Source: Chenopodium formosanum (lineage: Eukaryota; Streptophyta; Magnoliopsida; Caryophyllales; Amaranthaceae). From it: a stretch of DNA of 64,000 bases. Numbering within the stretch: position 1 is the stretch's first letter; the number at the start of each line of letters is the position of its first letter. The stretch is taken from contig CM044867.1 in the NCBI GenBank assembly GCA_024500155.1, forward strand, positions 25,617,632-25,681,631, in the 5' to 3' direction. Below the pieces are notes generated by a model. It made no database searches, was not told the origin of the DNA, and worked only from the letters and a program-made list of their open reading frames with translations. This document shows positions 36,501 through 46,580 of this stretch, one piece after another. The position numbers and the translations under genes were made by a program.

Positions 36501-37529
36501 AGTGTCATACCAGTAAAGTCCCATCCTTCTAGCAAGATTTGATATCTGCTCAAAATCTCTACGGTCTCGTTTGTCTTTCGATACAATCTCTTGCTCTTGT
36601 TCATTGCGTAACAACATACTAAGTTTCCATTTCCACTCATCAACATTTGCCACCGAAGACGATGCCTATCAACCACATTACCATTTCACCAGAATCACAA
36701 CAAGCTCTCATAGTCTCATTCAGACAATTGTCAAATGCATCACCTTCCTAAGCTAAACAGATACATCTGTAACAATTTCTTAGTTGTAATACCACACATT
36801 ACCTAGCATCAATCGAACTCTTCACCCCATTTGTTAAAATGAACATACTTACCACATTCATAAATCACTTACTTCAATTTTATATTTAAGAACATCAAAG
36901 GGATAACTTTATGTTACAGGAAAAACTCAGTTTTATCACTAACTAAATTTCCCATTTTGAATCATGTTACTCAAAAACACAATTCTCAATCCATATAATT
37001 CACTTATACTAATACTTCCTCCGTGTCTTTTTAGTTGACATGCTGTGTGATTCATACGTAATGAAAAATATAATCAGGTGACAATCTTTTTACATTCATC
37101 TCCGTATACTCCCTATCAATTAATAATAACAATTTTTATATTTTTTTGCATATCAAACGTCAAAAATATTAATAGCTGAATTCATGCATTTGCAAATATG
37201 ACTAAAAAAAAAAAGTGTCAACTAAAAAGAAACGGAAGAAAAACCATTAAAACTGGAACTGAAAATAAAATTACCGTATTCGTCTCGAAATCACACTCAT
37301 ATTCATCATCGGAAAACTGCTCAACGGCGTAACCAGAAAATTGGCGGTGAGAAGAGAGGAAATGATAAGAATACGGCAAAATCCCGAGTTTATGACTGAA
37401 TTTTTTACGATTAAATTGTGGAGAAGTCAGAAAATTGAAAAGAGCATATGTTGCGGTTGAATTTCTGCAATTGGAGAGAGAATAAATCGATTTTCCGCAG
37501 AGCAAAAGAAGTCCAAGCTTTGAATGCAT
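22059..37529 (-). CDS. DExH-box ATP-dependent RNA helicase, DExH3/DHX36-like
   Basis: Nineteen exons on the minus strand read without a break to 1156 residues: 37529-37275, 36665-36511, 36412-36325, 36195-35959, 34978-34883, 34124-33936, 33725-33566, 33484-33354, 33215-33045, 29915-29643, 29514-29320, 28897-28694, 26720-26651, 26568-26420, 24807-24499, 24414-24355, 23565-23413, 23315-23205, 22523-22059. Motifs: Walker [10 protein letters not shown] (about 283-291), DEIH (384-387), SAT (416-418), QRRGRAGR (650-657). A ratchet/OB-type C-terminal region follows, then a double-stranded-RNA-binding motif (about 1058-1122) and a basic end KRRKSKRR. The hydrophobic, Ser/Arg-bearing N-terminus may be an organelle transit peptide. 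Family members unwind structured RNA or G-quadruplexes 3' to 5' using ATP; the target here is unknown. It closely resembles Arabidopsis At1g48650 from memory. The long introns carry a LINE, MITEs and a palindrome. Confidence 0.95.
24950..25895. repeat. Large palindrome of TTAGAACATGTGAG repeats in helicase intron 14
   Basis: The centre is CCGGATCCGG at 25242-25251. Each side is nearly inverse for about 290 bp (roughly 24950-25246 against 25247-25545). The inner 45 bp per arm are almost perfect. The arms themselves consist of short repeats of a TTAGAACATRTGAGT-like unit, and further units continue on the right to about 25870. It lies wholly within the intron 26419-24808. No target duplication or transposon terminus was identified. 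Confidence 0.8.
25906..25971. repeat. (AT)n microsatellite
   Basis: About 33 AT units directly to the right of the palindrome in the same helicase intron; a C run followed by an A run lies at 26035-26064. Confidence 0.95.
30477..31313 (-). mobile_element. 5'-truncated RTE-type LINE fragment in helicase intron 9
   Basis: The minus-strand frame 31276-30554 gives 240 intact residues from the C-terminal part of a LINE reverse transcriptase, with the segments [37 protein letters not shown] and [17 protein letters not shown] that characterise plant RTE-clade LINEs. The endonuclease and the RT catalytic core are missing. The 3' end is a GATT-type simple repeat (30477-30507) rather than poly(A), also typical of RTE elements. 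It lies in the same orientation as the host gene. The target duplication was not resolved, so the 5' limit near 31313 is approximate. Confidence 0.85.
31984..32380. repeat. 206-bp direct duplication in helicase intron 9
   Basis: 31984-32189 and 32190-32380 share long blocks such as TATTCTATAAACAAAA, GCAACAAATGT, AGACATCTATTTAG, CAATTGTTGAAGAAGG and CCAAAGAAGAATGAT. The copies are similar but differ at many positions, and no function is evident. Confidence 0.8.
34450..34640. mobile_element. Partial Stowaway-like MITE in helicase intron 5
   Basis: The left end CTCCCTCCTTTTCTTTTGAT is preceded by TA. No convincing inverted partner is left, so the right limit is a guess. Confidence 0.3.
37015..37238. 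mobile_element. Stowaway-like MITE in helicase intron 1
   Basis: CTTCCTCCGTGTCTTTTTAG at the left pairs with CTAAAAAGAAACGGAAG at the right. TA precedes the left end; the right flank is AA. It ends 36 bp from the exon 1 donor at 37274. Confidence 0.75.
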
Positions 37530-37530
37530 T

Positions 37531-37563
37531 CTAATGGAGCTTCAAGCATGGCGTCAGCTCCAT
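37531..37563 (-). promoter_or_regulatory. Ten-codon upstream ORF of the helicase gene
   Basis: Minus-strand ATG at 37563-37561 opens a frame of ten codons ending in TAG at 37533-37531, one base before the main ATG at 37529. If the leader is unspliced here, ribosomes would have to reinitiate or scan past it. Functional effect is inferred only from position. Confidence 0.5.
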
Positions 37564-39589
37564 GCTCAAAGACGAATTTGCGTCTTAGTTTGATTTCAAA
37601 TGAATTTCTGAATTGATGATCATGTTCTTCAAATTTGATTTTCTGGTATTTTTGTAGGGTTTAGGGTTTATCAATTTTATTACTTTTCAATCTTTTTCAA
37701 TTCTCCAATTAACTTCGGTTTGTTGTTTGTATTGTTTGTTTGGGTTCTACTTACGATAGAAAATGGGCTAACAGGTGATACATTATTTTTTTTGAACTGC
37801 TACAGGTCGCTCCCATTTTACATACTAAAGCTCCCTTTTTGACAAGGAAGGACGATATTGCCCTTTGTGTAAGTTGTAGTGTATAATAGTATAATATCAT
37901 TCCCAACCCCTCCACTTACAACCACGTGGTAAAAAAAAATCCCGACACTACCACATTCGACCTCGGCCCACGACATCTAACCCCACCACATTCGATCTAC
38001 CACCAAAAATCCAATTTTTTTTTAAAAAAAAAATTATTAAGCATTAGCGACGGGTTTAGGACGATGGATTATTTTTGTTCATCTTACTTTAGGTAAACAA
38101 AGATTACATTAGTGAACTAAAATTAATTTGTCAACAAAAATAAATTATATTTCTCATTATTAGAATTAAATTATGATTATTTTTGCGAACTTAAAGTGAT
38201 TTTTGTTGAATACTAGTTAAATAAGATGAAAAGAACATCTCGTCAAAATAAATAAATAAATAAATAAAATAAAATAAAATGAAAAGAACATGGCTTGAAA
38301 CAAATACAGTATTGATTAAGAGTCACCTTACTTAGCACATGTTGGTGAGCAAAAAGTCCAAGTACTCAACATAGGAATTGGAATTGATTAGGAGTGGCAG
38401 TTTTAAAATCAAATATGACTCGATTTAGGAGTGGCAATTTTAATATTGAATATATACAATATGGGGGGTTGCAATTCTAAGTAAAAGGAAAAGGAAAAAA
38501 AAAAAAAAAAAAGTACTCCCTCTGTCCCTAAATTATTACGTTCCTCTTTCTAGCATTAATTCCTCACATAATAGAGAGAAAGAGGAATGTAATTTAGGGA
38601 CGAAGGGAGTATTCCCTATCTTCAAATTTTGAATATCACAATTGATTGAACGCAATTATCTGACATATAAAACTCCCTTCGTAATAGTTGTATTAGTTCA
38701 ACTAGCACATTTATTAATGTAAGAAGTATATGTTTAGCCATAATGCAATTGTGTATTAGTAAAAGTTATAAAAATGTGATATAGTTTTTGAAATGCATAA
38801 GAATTTCAGATAGAATTCAACATTTTAGTACTTAAAATTTAACCACAACCAATTGTTAAGTATAATTGTTAAGCATAGAAATTTTGGCTTCTTATACATT
38901 ACCAATTGCGCCTTCTAAGAGACAAAATTAAAATAACAAGTACACAAAAAATCAATCATTTTGATAAATGTCAACTAGCTTACTTAATGAAAGTATTGAA
39001 AAGTGCTTGGTATCCAAAATTTGGGATCAAATCCTTTTAACAGCATCTACAATGATTAGCTACATGTACATTATGTGGCTTTGGGTTGCCACGTCATTAA
39101 TCCTCAAACTACATGATTTAAGCTACAACTTCTACAATGATAAGCTACATCCTTTTGTAATAAATAAACCGTAAAAAATAATAAAAGTAATAATAAAATA
39201 AACAAACAAATACATAAAAAGTATTAAACAAATAAATACATAGCTTTCTAGAGCTATGTAGTTTGGCTTAGCTAGCTACAACCTATGTAGCTCCACAATA
39301 ACTAGCTTGTAGATAGTTCTACATTATTTAGAAATAATTGCAAGCAGTTCCTTTTATGCAACCATTATGGATGCTCTAACATTACTATGTTTATGGCTTT
39401 TTTTTACGGCAAATAAAAAGTTCAGTTATTTCAAATCAATTTACCACAAACCAAGGGTTGAGTAAAGACATAATAATAAAAATATATTAATATTTAATAT
39501 TGTATCAAATTTTATACATGACTATTTACCAAATAGAATATGAAATACTTACATATATACCCTTAATTAAAAGTACAATAATAATCAAT
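37564..39589. other. Upstream region of the helicase gene and 3' flank of the RTM2-like gene
   Basis: No gene seen. It should contain the helicase promoter (minus strand, near 37.6-37.8 kb). It also holds a short Stowaway MITE at 38516-38609 and A-rich simple sequence near 38255-38280 and 38490-38511. Confidence 0.5.
38516..38609. mobile_element. Short Stowaway MITE, 94 bp, with TA duplication
   Basis: CTCCCTCTGTCCCTAAATTA at the left and TAATTTAGGGACGAAGGGAG at the right. Inverted arms of about 37 bp leave only a small loop, and TA flanks both sides (38514-38515, 38610-38611). This is a nearly perfect hairpin. Confidence 0.92.
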
Positions 39590-40635
39590 CTAAGCATTAG
39601 AATCGAAGGAGTAGTATATTTGTGTGCCAAGTGCAACGATCACTAATATTGCTACACCCATATTCATCAATAGTTGACCTTTTGTCTCATGCTCACTTTT
39701 ACCGTCATCATTACCATAATTTGTATCCATTTCATGAAAGTTCACCTTGTCTTGATCAAGAGCATCAACATACTTCTCATGTTTCTCTTGTTCTTCATAA
39801 TTAGCTTCCTTGTGATTTTCATTCATCTCTTTGTGATCTTTTGTAACTTTTGATTTAATATAGTCAGAAATTTGTTGGTTAGTGCTACCTTGGTTTTTTT
39901 GAGATTGATTTAAATCAATAGGAGGATTTACATGTGGTGGTACACTTGCCAATTCTTGTTGTATTTTGTGTTGTGTGTTAATATCTTCGCCTTTTCCGGG
40001 TATCGCAGATGGTGGACTAACACTCTTTCGAACCGCCCGAGGCTTTTCTACATTAGTAGGTTTCGAAGATGAATCGTCTTGCAATTGAGGTCGAGGGTTT
40101 TGTTGTAAACCAGGGTTTGGTACACTCGATGTTTTAGAAGGTTCTTGAAATGCTGCACGAGTGTTGGGTTGTTTTTCAACGAGGGTTTCCTTATTAATGG
40201 TAGTTGTCTTTTTTGGCATTGTGATAGTAAGAATTCCGCCTTCAAACTTTGCTCGAATCTCACTCATGTTACAATCTTTTGGAACAATAACTTCCTCTTG
40301 AAAACGACTCCATCTATTACTGGTAACGAGACGTTCGCCCCGAACTCTTAAAATCCCGCTACTTTCAGCTACAATTCTGATTTGTTCTTTAGCAAATCCT
40401 GCAATGTCCCATGAGTATGTATTTAGTATTAGTAATAAGTTTATCGTAATTTATAACACATAATTGTTAAAGAAGATCATGTGAACAGTGTCAAATTTGC
40501 AAATGGTACGGAGTAAAATATTTCTAGATCAGGGGAAGTACATAAAATAATAAGGTACATATCATGAGCTTGCACTTTGGTATAGGTATGTGCGTTTTAG
40601 TATACTTACTTTAAGGTAGCTTTATTTAAATTCCT

Positions 40636-40668
<33 letters not shown>

Positions 40669-40675
40669 AGCTTTG

Positions 40676-40706
<31 letters not shown>

Positions 40707-43700
40707 TGTACACTTTAAGCAATATACCGTTTAAATAGTACGAAGTATGAATTTGTAATTTAGCCATTAGCCTAAGTGCATAATTATTGTGGTTTTTAAA
40801 TAGCTCTTCCAATTTAACGTGCAACTAATTCACATACGAATATACGATTCCCTCTTTGACCTTATGTTATTACTTGTATTACATAATTTAAATTATTAAG
40901 AAGTATTCTCGTCTATTTTTAATTATTATTTCAATTACATGATCAGAATTAAATACTTCAGACCGTCTTATTTATATAAAATATATAAGAGGGAAAATTA
41001 ATAGCAAAGCACCATCTATGCATAAGGTGCACACAACAACACAGCACTAAATACTAAGGGTGCAAACAAAGCAAAGCACCATCTATGCATAAGGTGCACA
41101 CAACAACACAGCACAAAATACTAAGGGTGCAAACAACAGCAAACTCGACAAATGGTGCTCGCAATGGCATATACTAAACTATATATGTTGCCATCAATAA
41201 TGGCTACATATATAATACAGTAGTTCATAATTAAACTAGTTTGTGGACCAGGGCGATGCCCCGGATTTTTACATGCATGGAACTGATCATGAATATATGT
41301 TGTAATTTATAATTAAAATTTCTTGTAATTAAATTTGTTGTTCATGTTGTCATTTCCTACATTTTGTATTTAAAAGATTATATAAAAAATGACATAGCTC
41401 AGTTATAAAACCCTTAGTTTTAGAATTAGAGGTTGTGATTTCAAATCTTGTGGTGAGCATTTTTTTTATTATTATTATTATAAGTGAATGACATATAATG
41501 AAGACAAATGGAAGGAAGAGCCACGTGGCGTTATGAGTAGTTTCGTGGGTGATGTGGCGTAGTGAGGGGAGCTTACGTGACACGTGGACGTTGTTAGAAC
41601 CGTCTTTTAATATATTAGGGTTCGTTTGGCATTGCTATGGTTTTCTGTTTTTTGGTTTTTTGTTTTTTAAAAGTATATTATATATGTCACATAATGAATA
41701 AAAAATTACTAGTATTTAGACTTATTAAAATCATGATAATTTTAAAAACTGACAACAAAAAAGTGGAAACACCTTTTTCTTGTTTCCTGTTTTTGGTTTT
41801 AGTTTTCAAAAAGACAGAAAACTGAAAACCAGAAATGATGCCAAACAAACCCTTAGTTAATAGACTTAATTAGGCTAAATCAAGGCTTACTACAGGTGCA
41901 TTATATTCCCCTGATATATACTTACCTAAACTTAGGGTGCGTTCGGTTCACCTTATTTTCACTTATTTCATGTGTAATAAGTTCAGATAAGTTCAATTAA
42001 ATTCAGATAAGTTCAGTTCAGGTTTGATAAGTTCTTATAAGGGTTACTCAAGTACAAATTACAACTAAAATAAGTTTTAATAAGGTGTAATAGGTTCAGA
42101 TAAGTTCAAGTTAGTTCAGATAAGTTCAGACAAGTTAAGATAAGTTTAGATCAGTGAAAATCAGGTGAATAAAACACACCCTTATTAAATTGGCAAATTT
42201 GTCAAAAAAAAACCTTTTAGATAAACCATTTTGCGAAAGAAAACCTTTTAAAAGCTTTTTAGCTAAAGGAAACCCGAATTTTAACATTTTGGCAAAAGAA
42301 AACCCGAATGTGAATTTTTTTTGTTGATGACAACCAAGTGTCTCTAATCTGCGTAATTAATTTCTAATTTATTCTAATTATCCTTTTAGTACTTAATTAA
42401 CAATTTTATAACTAAATTAATGTATAAAATAAAAATGAAAAAAAACCACCACCCTCCTCCCTTTCCACCTCCCCTTGCAGCAGCCATTTCCTTTCCTCCT
42501 CCCACTGCAGCAGCCCTCCTCCCCCACGCCACCTACAACCTCTCATCCCCGGCGACCTACCTCAACCTTCGGTCGACCCCCCTTACCCCCGACCTGCTGC
42601 AACCCTCCACCTCCCCGACCCCTCCCTTCGAACATCTTCCTTTCATTTCTCCCTCAAACACACAACCCAAATTTGGTAGGATCTTGTTGGAAGCTTCAAA
42701 TCATGTTTTCGCACACAATCAATGCATTTTTGCTTGGATTTTATCTTATAATTTGCTTGAACTTTGCAATTTTTAATTTGTCCATAACCCTAGAAAAATC
42801 GATTTGGGGGTTTCTAAATTTGTGCATCTTGCTTGCAATTGATGTTCATTTTGGCTTTGATTATATATGTATATGATGGTAGGATAATTTGGAAGCAAAT
42901 TTCAATTGATTTGGACTTAATTTGAGCAATTTAGAGCCAAAAATTGAAAATTGCTTACTTGTGGTGGTCGCCGCCGGGGATAAGGAAGAAAAGGATGGTC
43001 GACCGGTGGTGGAGGTAGATCGCCGGTGGTGGGGAATCTGGGCGGCGGGTCCAATGGGGGTGGGGGTGGTTGGCTAGTGGTTAGGAGGTGGTGGTTGGCT
43101 AGTGGTTGGGAGGTGGTAGTTTTTTTTTAATTTAATTATTACTCATAAATAGGTGGGTTAGAGAGTGATTAAAAGAAAGAAAACAAAATAAGAGACTAAG
43201 GGCTTGTTTGGCATCATTTTCTGTTTTCAGTTTTCTGTTTTTTTAAAAACAAAAAACCAAAAACAGGAAACAAGAAAAAGGTGTTTTCACTTTTCTGTTG
43301 TCAGTTTTCAAAATTATCATGATTTAAATAAGTTTGACTAATTTTTGTTTAATTATATGACTTATATCATATGAGTTTGAAAACCAAAAAACCAAAAAAC
43401 GGAAAACCACAGGAATGCCAAACGAACTCAATTAAGTGAATTAGAGGGTAATTAGTGAAACAGGTTTCTCCTTGCAAAAAAAATTGAGGTTGTGGTTTTT
43501 TTTTAACTAAAAAGCTTTTAAAAGGTTTTTTTTGATAAAAGGGTGCTTTTAAAAGGTTTTTTTTTTTTTTTTTACAAATTTGCCTATTAAATTAAAACTT
43601 TTTGTAGTTGTAAATTGAAACTAGATAGCCCTTCTTATGAACCCTTATTAGAACTCATCTAAATTTGTTTTCCCTAAACTAAACTTATCGAAATTTATTA

Positions 43701-44340
43701 ACTTTTATCTGAAGTTATCCGAACTTTTTTGAATTATATGGTCAAAAATTTTTGGCCTAATTTAATTTTAACCAAAGAAATCTATTATACTAATTGTCAT
43801 TTAATTAGCAACAAGTCCATAGCCAAACTACTCCCTCCTCGATCAAGTTCTCCATGTATATATCTTAAACATGTACTCTATGTATATTCTCAAGCATTAT
43901 ATATAACCTTATATAAAAGGAAAAAATTAAGAGATGTTAGATACTCCTTCCATTCCTTTTTTTACTTTATACTTTGAATTATACGGTCTCCAATGGACAC
44001 CTTTAACCACAAATATATATTCAATAAAATTTGAGTAAAATTTATACAAGTATAAAATTATCAAATATATCTCTAGTCAAATTTAACAAGATCCTCACAT
44101 GATATGATTATAATGTTTATAGTAGTAAGATTTATAGTCAAATTTACAAAAGTTGACCAAAAAAATTCAAATGTAAAGAATAAAAAGAACGAATGGATTA
44201 CCAGGTAAATGGTAAAGTAGTATAGAAGCTCCTTCTTCATGCTTCCATTCAAAAGTTGGCTTAAAATCTTCATATACTGGGGCAGCGCTTAATCTTGAGC
44301 GTCTAGCCCCAGTTCCTGCACCTCTTGGTCTTATATTCAT
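39590..44340 (-). CDS. HSP20-like protein, RESTRICTED TEV MOVEMENT 2-type, membrane-anchored
   Basis: Exon 1 (44340-44202) and exon 2 (40398-39590) join within a Gly codon across a 3.8-kb GT-AG intron to 315 residues. The N-terminus (RPRGAGTGARRS, then VYEDFKPTFEW) leads into an alpha-crystallin domain at about 25-120, with GFAKEQIRIV, the RVRGER strand, NRWSRFQEE and KFEGGILTITMPKK, the standard plant HSP20 signatures. A long charged, Pro/Asn/Lys-rich linker follows, and one hydrophobic segment near 287-311 ends the protein. This architecture matches the RTM2 family, whose founding member in Arabidopsis limits long-distance movement of a potyvirus from sieve elements and is not a classical heat-shock chaperone. 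Whether this copy is antiviral cannot be told from sequence. The first ATG upstream of the conserved region was taken as the start. Confidence 0.88.
40636..40705. repeat. Poly(A)/poly(T) inverted run
   Basis: About 30 A residues, a short spacer (CTAGCTTTG), then about 22 T residues and more A: a simple-sequence hairpin in the RTM2-like intron. Confidence 0.9.
41003..41136. repeat. 67-bp tandem duplication in the RTM2-like intron
   Basis: Two copies, 41003-41069 and 41070-41136, are almost identical (AGCAAAGCACCATCTATGCA at both starts). A recent duplication; no function evident. Confidence 0.9.
41390..41481 (+). mobile_element. tRNA-derived SINE-like sequence
   Basis: TAGCTCAGTTATAAAACCC resembles a pol III A box and GTGATTTCAAATCTTGTGG a B box, spaced as in tRNA genes. 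A T-rich (TTA)n tail follows. It cannot fold as a functional tRNA, so a SINE remnant is the likely reading. Confidence 0.5.
41618..41852. mobile_element. PIF/Harbinger-type MITE, 235 bp
   Basis: Starts GGGTTCGTTTGGCATTGC, ends ATGATGCCAAACAAACCC, flanked by TTA on both sides (41615-41617, 41853-41855), the 3-bp duplication expected for Tourist-like elements. A related copy is nested at 43200-43428. Confidence 0.88.
41935..42181. mobile_element. PIF/Harbinger-type MITE, 247 bp
   Basis: Inverted ends GGGTGCGTTCGGTTCACC and GGTGAATAAAACACACCC, continuing inward with TTTTCACT / AGTGAAAA. TTA flanks both sides (41932-41934, 42182-42184). The interior repeats TTCAGATAAG. The right TTA overlaps the target duplication of the next element. 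Confidence 0.88.
42192..43584. mobile_element. Fold-back Mutator-like element (1.39 kb) in the RTM2-like intron
   Basis: Ends GGCAAATTTGT and ACAAATTTGCC are flanked by an exact 9-bp duplication TATTAAATT (42183-42191, 43585-43593), the Mutator hallmark. The inverted arms are over 100 bp and extend, with decay, into GC-rich cores: left core 42440-42640, right core 42960-43120. In the cores CCGGCGACCTACC and GGTCGACC pair with GGTAGATCGCCGG and GGTCGACC. No transposase frame. A Harbinger MITE is nested at 43200-43428. The GC-rich cores may be captured genic sequence, which is inference. Confidence 0.85.
43200..43428. mobile_element. Harbinger-type MITE nested in the MULE
   Basis: Starts GGGCTTGTTTGGCATC, ends GAATGCCAAACGAACTC, with AAACAGAAAAC-type interior shared with the 41618-41852 copy in inverse arrangement. 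The flanks (TAA against AAT) no longer show a clear duplication. Confidence 0.7.
43944..44198. mobile_element. Stowaway-like MITE at the splice donor of the RTM2-like intron
   Basis: CTCCTTCCATTCCTTTTTTT at the left pairs with AAAGAATAAAAAGAACGAAT near the right end, and AATTCAAA pairs with TTTGAATT further in. TA flanks both sides (43942-43943 and 44199-44200). The right TA is positions +2/+3 of the intron donor, whose G is base 44201. Confidence 0.75.
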
Positions 44341-44956
44341 CGCAACTGTATTCTGTAAGATATAAACAACTCAATACGAGTTATGAACGTGTCCAATTCG
44401 TGCTAACAACAAGCAACTGCCTTATCTTACAATGATTTTTTAGTATGGTGCTAACAAATTTTATATGAATGAAGGTACATGCATGCCTTGGGGTTTATAT
44501 ATATGCATAATGTACCATGTAAAATATTGTCACATACAAGAATATGTGTACATATTTTGGGGTTATCCTATGAATGAAACAATACCAATTTCTTTGGGTT
44601 GGTTTACTAGGTAACGTTTCTTAAGCCTTAACTTTGTTTCATTTTGGTAATAATGCTCCTAACTACTAGTATAATTATTCCTTCTTTAGGAAGATGTGGA
44701 TTTTATGGTTTGATTCATTTCTTAAATGAATATTCTTTGTTTGATATTCACACTTTGGTAATGCTTGTCATTTGGTAAGCTAACGGTGATCCATTTCGTA
44801 TTATGTAACACTCCTAGATTACAAGTCATGTCTAGGAATATCCATGAATAACTATCTTATCTTTCCAAAGCTTTTGCGGCTGGCCTTATAGGCTTTTATT
44901 ATGGTAACAAAATTTTCTCATCGGATCCATTAATAATCGATAACTCCTTCGTCTTA

Positions 44957-45243
44957 GGCCATGTTCACTTCACCTTATTTTTGTTGAACTGAAATTAATT
45001 TTGCTGAACTTAAATAATTTTTATGAAAATGAAATCATTTTTACTGAATTGAAAATATGTTTACTGATTCTCAGTTATAATTCTTCTTGAAAGTCACTGA
45101 TTTTTACTAAACTGAAATTATTTTTGCTGAAATGAAATTATTTTTGTTGAACTGAACTTATTTTTACTAAACTGAAAGTATTTTTACTGAACTGAATTTT
45201 TTTTTACTTAATATTATTTTTTTAAGGTGAAGTGAACAACACC
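44957..45243. mobile_element. PIF/Harbinger-type MITE, 287 bp
   Basis: Ends GGCCATGTTCACTTCACCTT and AAGGTGAAGTGAACAACACC, flanked by TTA (44954-44956, 45244-45246). The interior is built from TTTTTACTGAACTGAA-like repeats. Confidence 0.88.
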
Positions 45244-45246
45244 TTA

Positions 45247-45345
45247 GAGTGAGAGATAACTCAAATGGTTAAAGCTAAGCTTCTCTTTCAGTTCTAAGTG
45301 ATCTTGGGATCGATTTTCATTACTTGTCCTCTTGGCTACGTTTGT
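45247..45345 (+). mobile_element. tRNA-derived SINE-like copy
   Basis: GAGAGATAACTCAAATGGTT (A-box-like) and GGGATCGATTTTC (B-box-like) match, in order and spacing, the SINE in the GH3 intron at 57925-58070, on the opposite strand. The copy is degenerate and lacks a clear tail. Confidence 0.6.
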
Positions 45346-45568
45346 CAATGTATATATTTAACAATTATATTACTCCCTCCATTTTTTTTTTTGCATCACT
45401 TTCCTTTTTGGGGTGTTTTTTTTAAAAAAGCATCACTTCTATATTTGGTAACTTTATATTATATCTTATCAATTCTCTCTCTTACTTTAAACCCCACTCA
45501 ACTTATTTTATCATTTCTCTCTCTTCCATGGTCCCCGGTAAAATAATAAAAAAAATCTAGGAAAAATT

Positions 45569-46580
45569 AACAAAAATAATCCGAACTATTGACCATCTTC
45601 TCATTTTAATCTGAACTACTCTTTAACTTAGAATAAACCAAAGTATAGATGGTAGTTGCTCATATTAGTTTAGGTATGTAAGCAACCTGCTAAACAGGTT
45701 AAATTATATGTTTGGGGCCCACATTTAATTTTTTAATTGCATTTACTCTTAATTTCATTTATTGATTCCTCTTTCCAAAAATAAACCATATACTCCGTAC
45801 ATACTAGGAAGCAGGGGGAACAAGCAGTAACTCATTTGAATTGAAATGAACAAAAATTACGTTGTACTTCTGAAATTTTCATAACATTGTATTATGCCTT
45901 GATAATTTCATCATTCCAAAATTTCAAGTTCCAGAAGGGCATAAAAAATAACCTTATATATCAAAATTCATAACAAAAGAAATGCAATCTTATAAAATGA
46001 TCCAACAATTCCAGTCAAAATGATCACATACAAAGATCAAAATTACATAACCCAATATTATGAATGTAAAGATTGCACACTACCATCAGCATTGAACCAA
46101 TGTTTGTCAGTTCTCGTCTCGCCTCTAATAAGCTCAGTGAATATCAAATTATGTATTTTGCCACTAAGCTCCAATAACATCAACTGCAATTGAAATTTTA
46201 ATGGAATGTTAGAAGCCAGGAAATACATAATTAGACATCAAGGACAGAAGAAAAAAAAAATTGAAATTTACAAAATTTGATAACATAATTTGAACATAAA
46301 AGGTCATACATGTGAAATTGATCTTTGATGAAGGAGCTTTCATGGAGGAAAACCACGATTGGTACTACACTATAGTTTGGGTGGTGATAGCAGAGAAAAG
46401 AAGTAAATGCAATTAAAAAATTAAAAGTGGTCCCTAAATATATAATTTAACCTGTTTAGCAGGTTGGTTACTTACCTAAACTAATATGAGCAAATACCCC
46501 CTATACTTTGGTTTATTCTAAGTTAAAGAGTAGTTCGGATTAAAATGAGAAGATAGTCAATAGTTCGGATTATTTTTGTT
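45569..46580. mobile_element. Fold-back element with about 175-bp inverted arms
   Basis: Arms 45569-45750 and 46410-46580 are inverse and roughly 90-95% identical by eye, starting AACAAAAATAATCCGAACTA. The unique middle (45750-46400) has no recognisable coding frame. The right end runs into a long T tract (46582-46603), which hides the target duplication; a Mutator-type origin is likely by analogy only. Confidence 0.75.

Larger units (their letters stand above)
44341..45568. other. Upstream region of the RTM2-like gene with MITE and SINE remnants
   Basis: No gene seen. The minus-strand promoter of the RTM2-like gene should lie in the first few hundred bases; an ACAG acceptor-like site just before the ATG hints at a leader intron. 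Listed separately are the MITE at 44957-45243 and a SINE-like copy at 45247-45345. A Stowaway left end without a partner begins near 45374. Confidence 0.45.

Noticed and set aside
41225..41280. GGCGATGCCCCGG palindrome-like word resembling the edge of a common plant repeat
   Set aside because: Only one edge is visible and no element could be delimited.
42420..42876. Pro-rich frames of 118-133 codons
   Set aside because: Arise from the C-rich core of the fold-back MULE and have no start or splice context; kept only as possible captured sequence.
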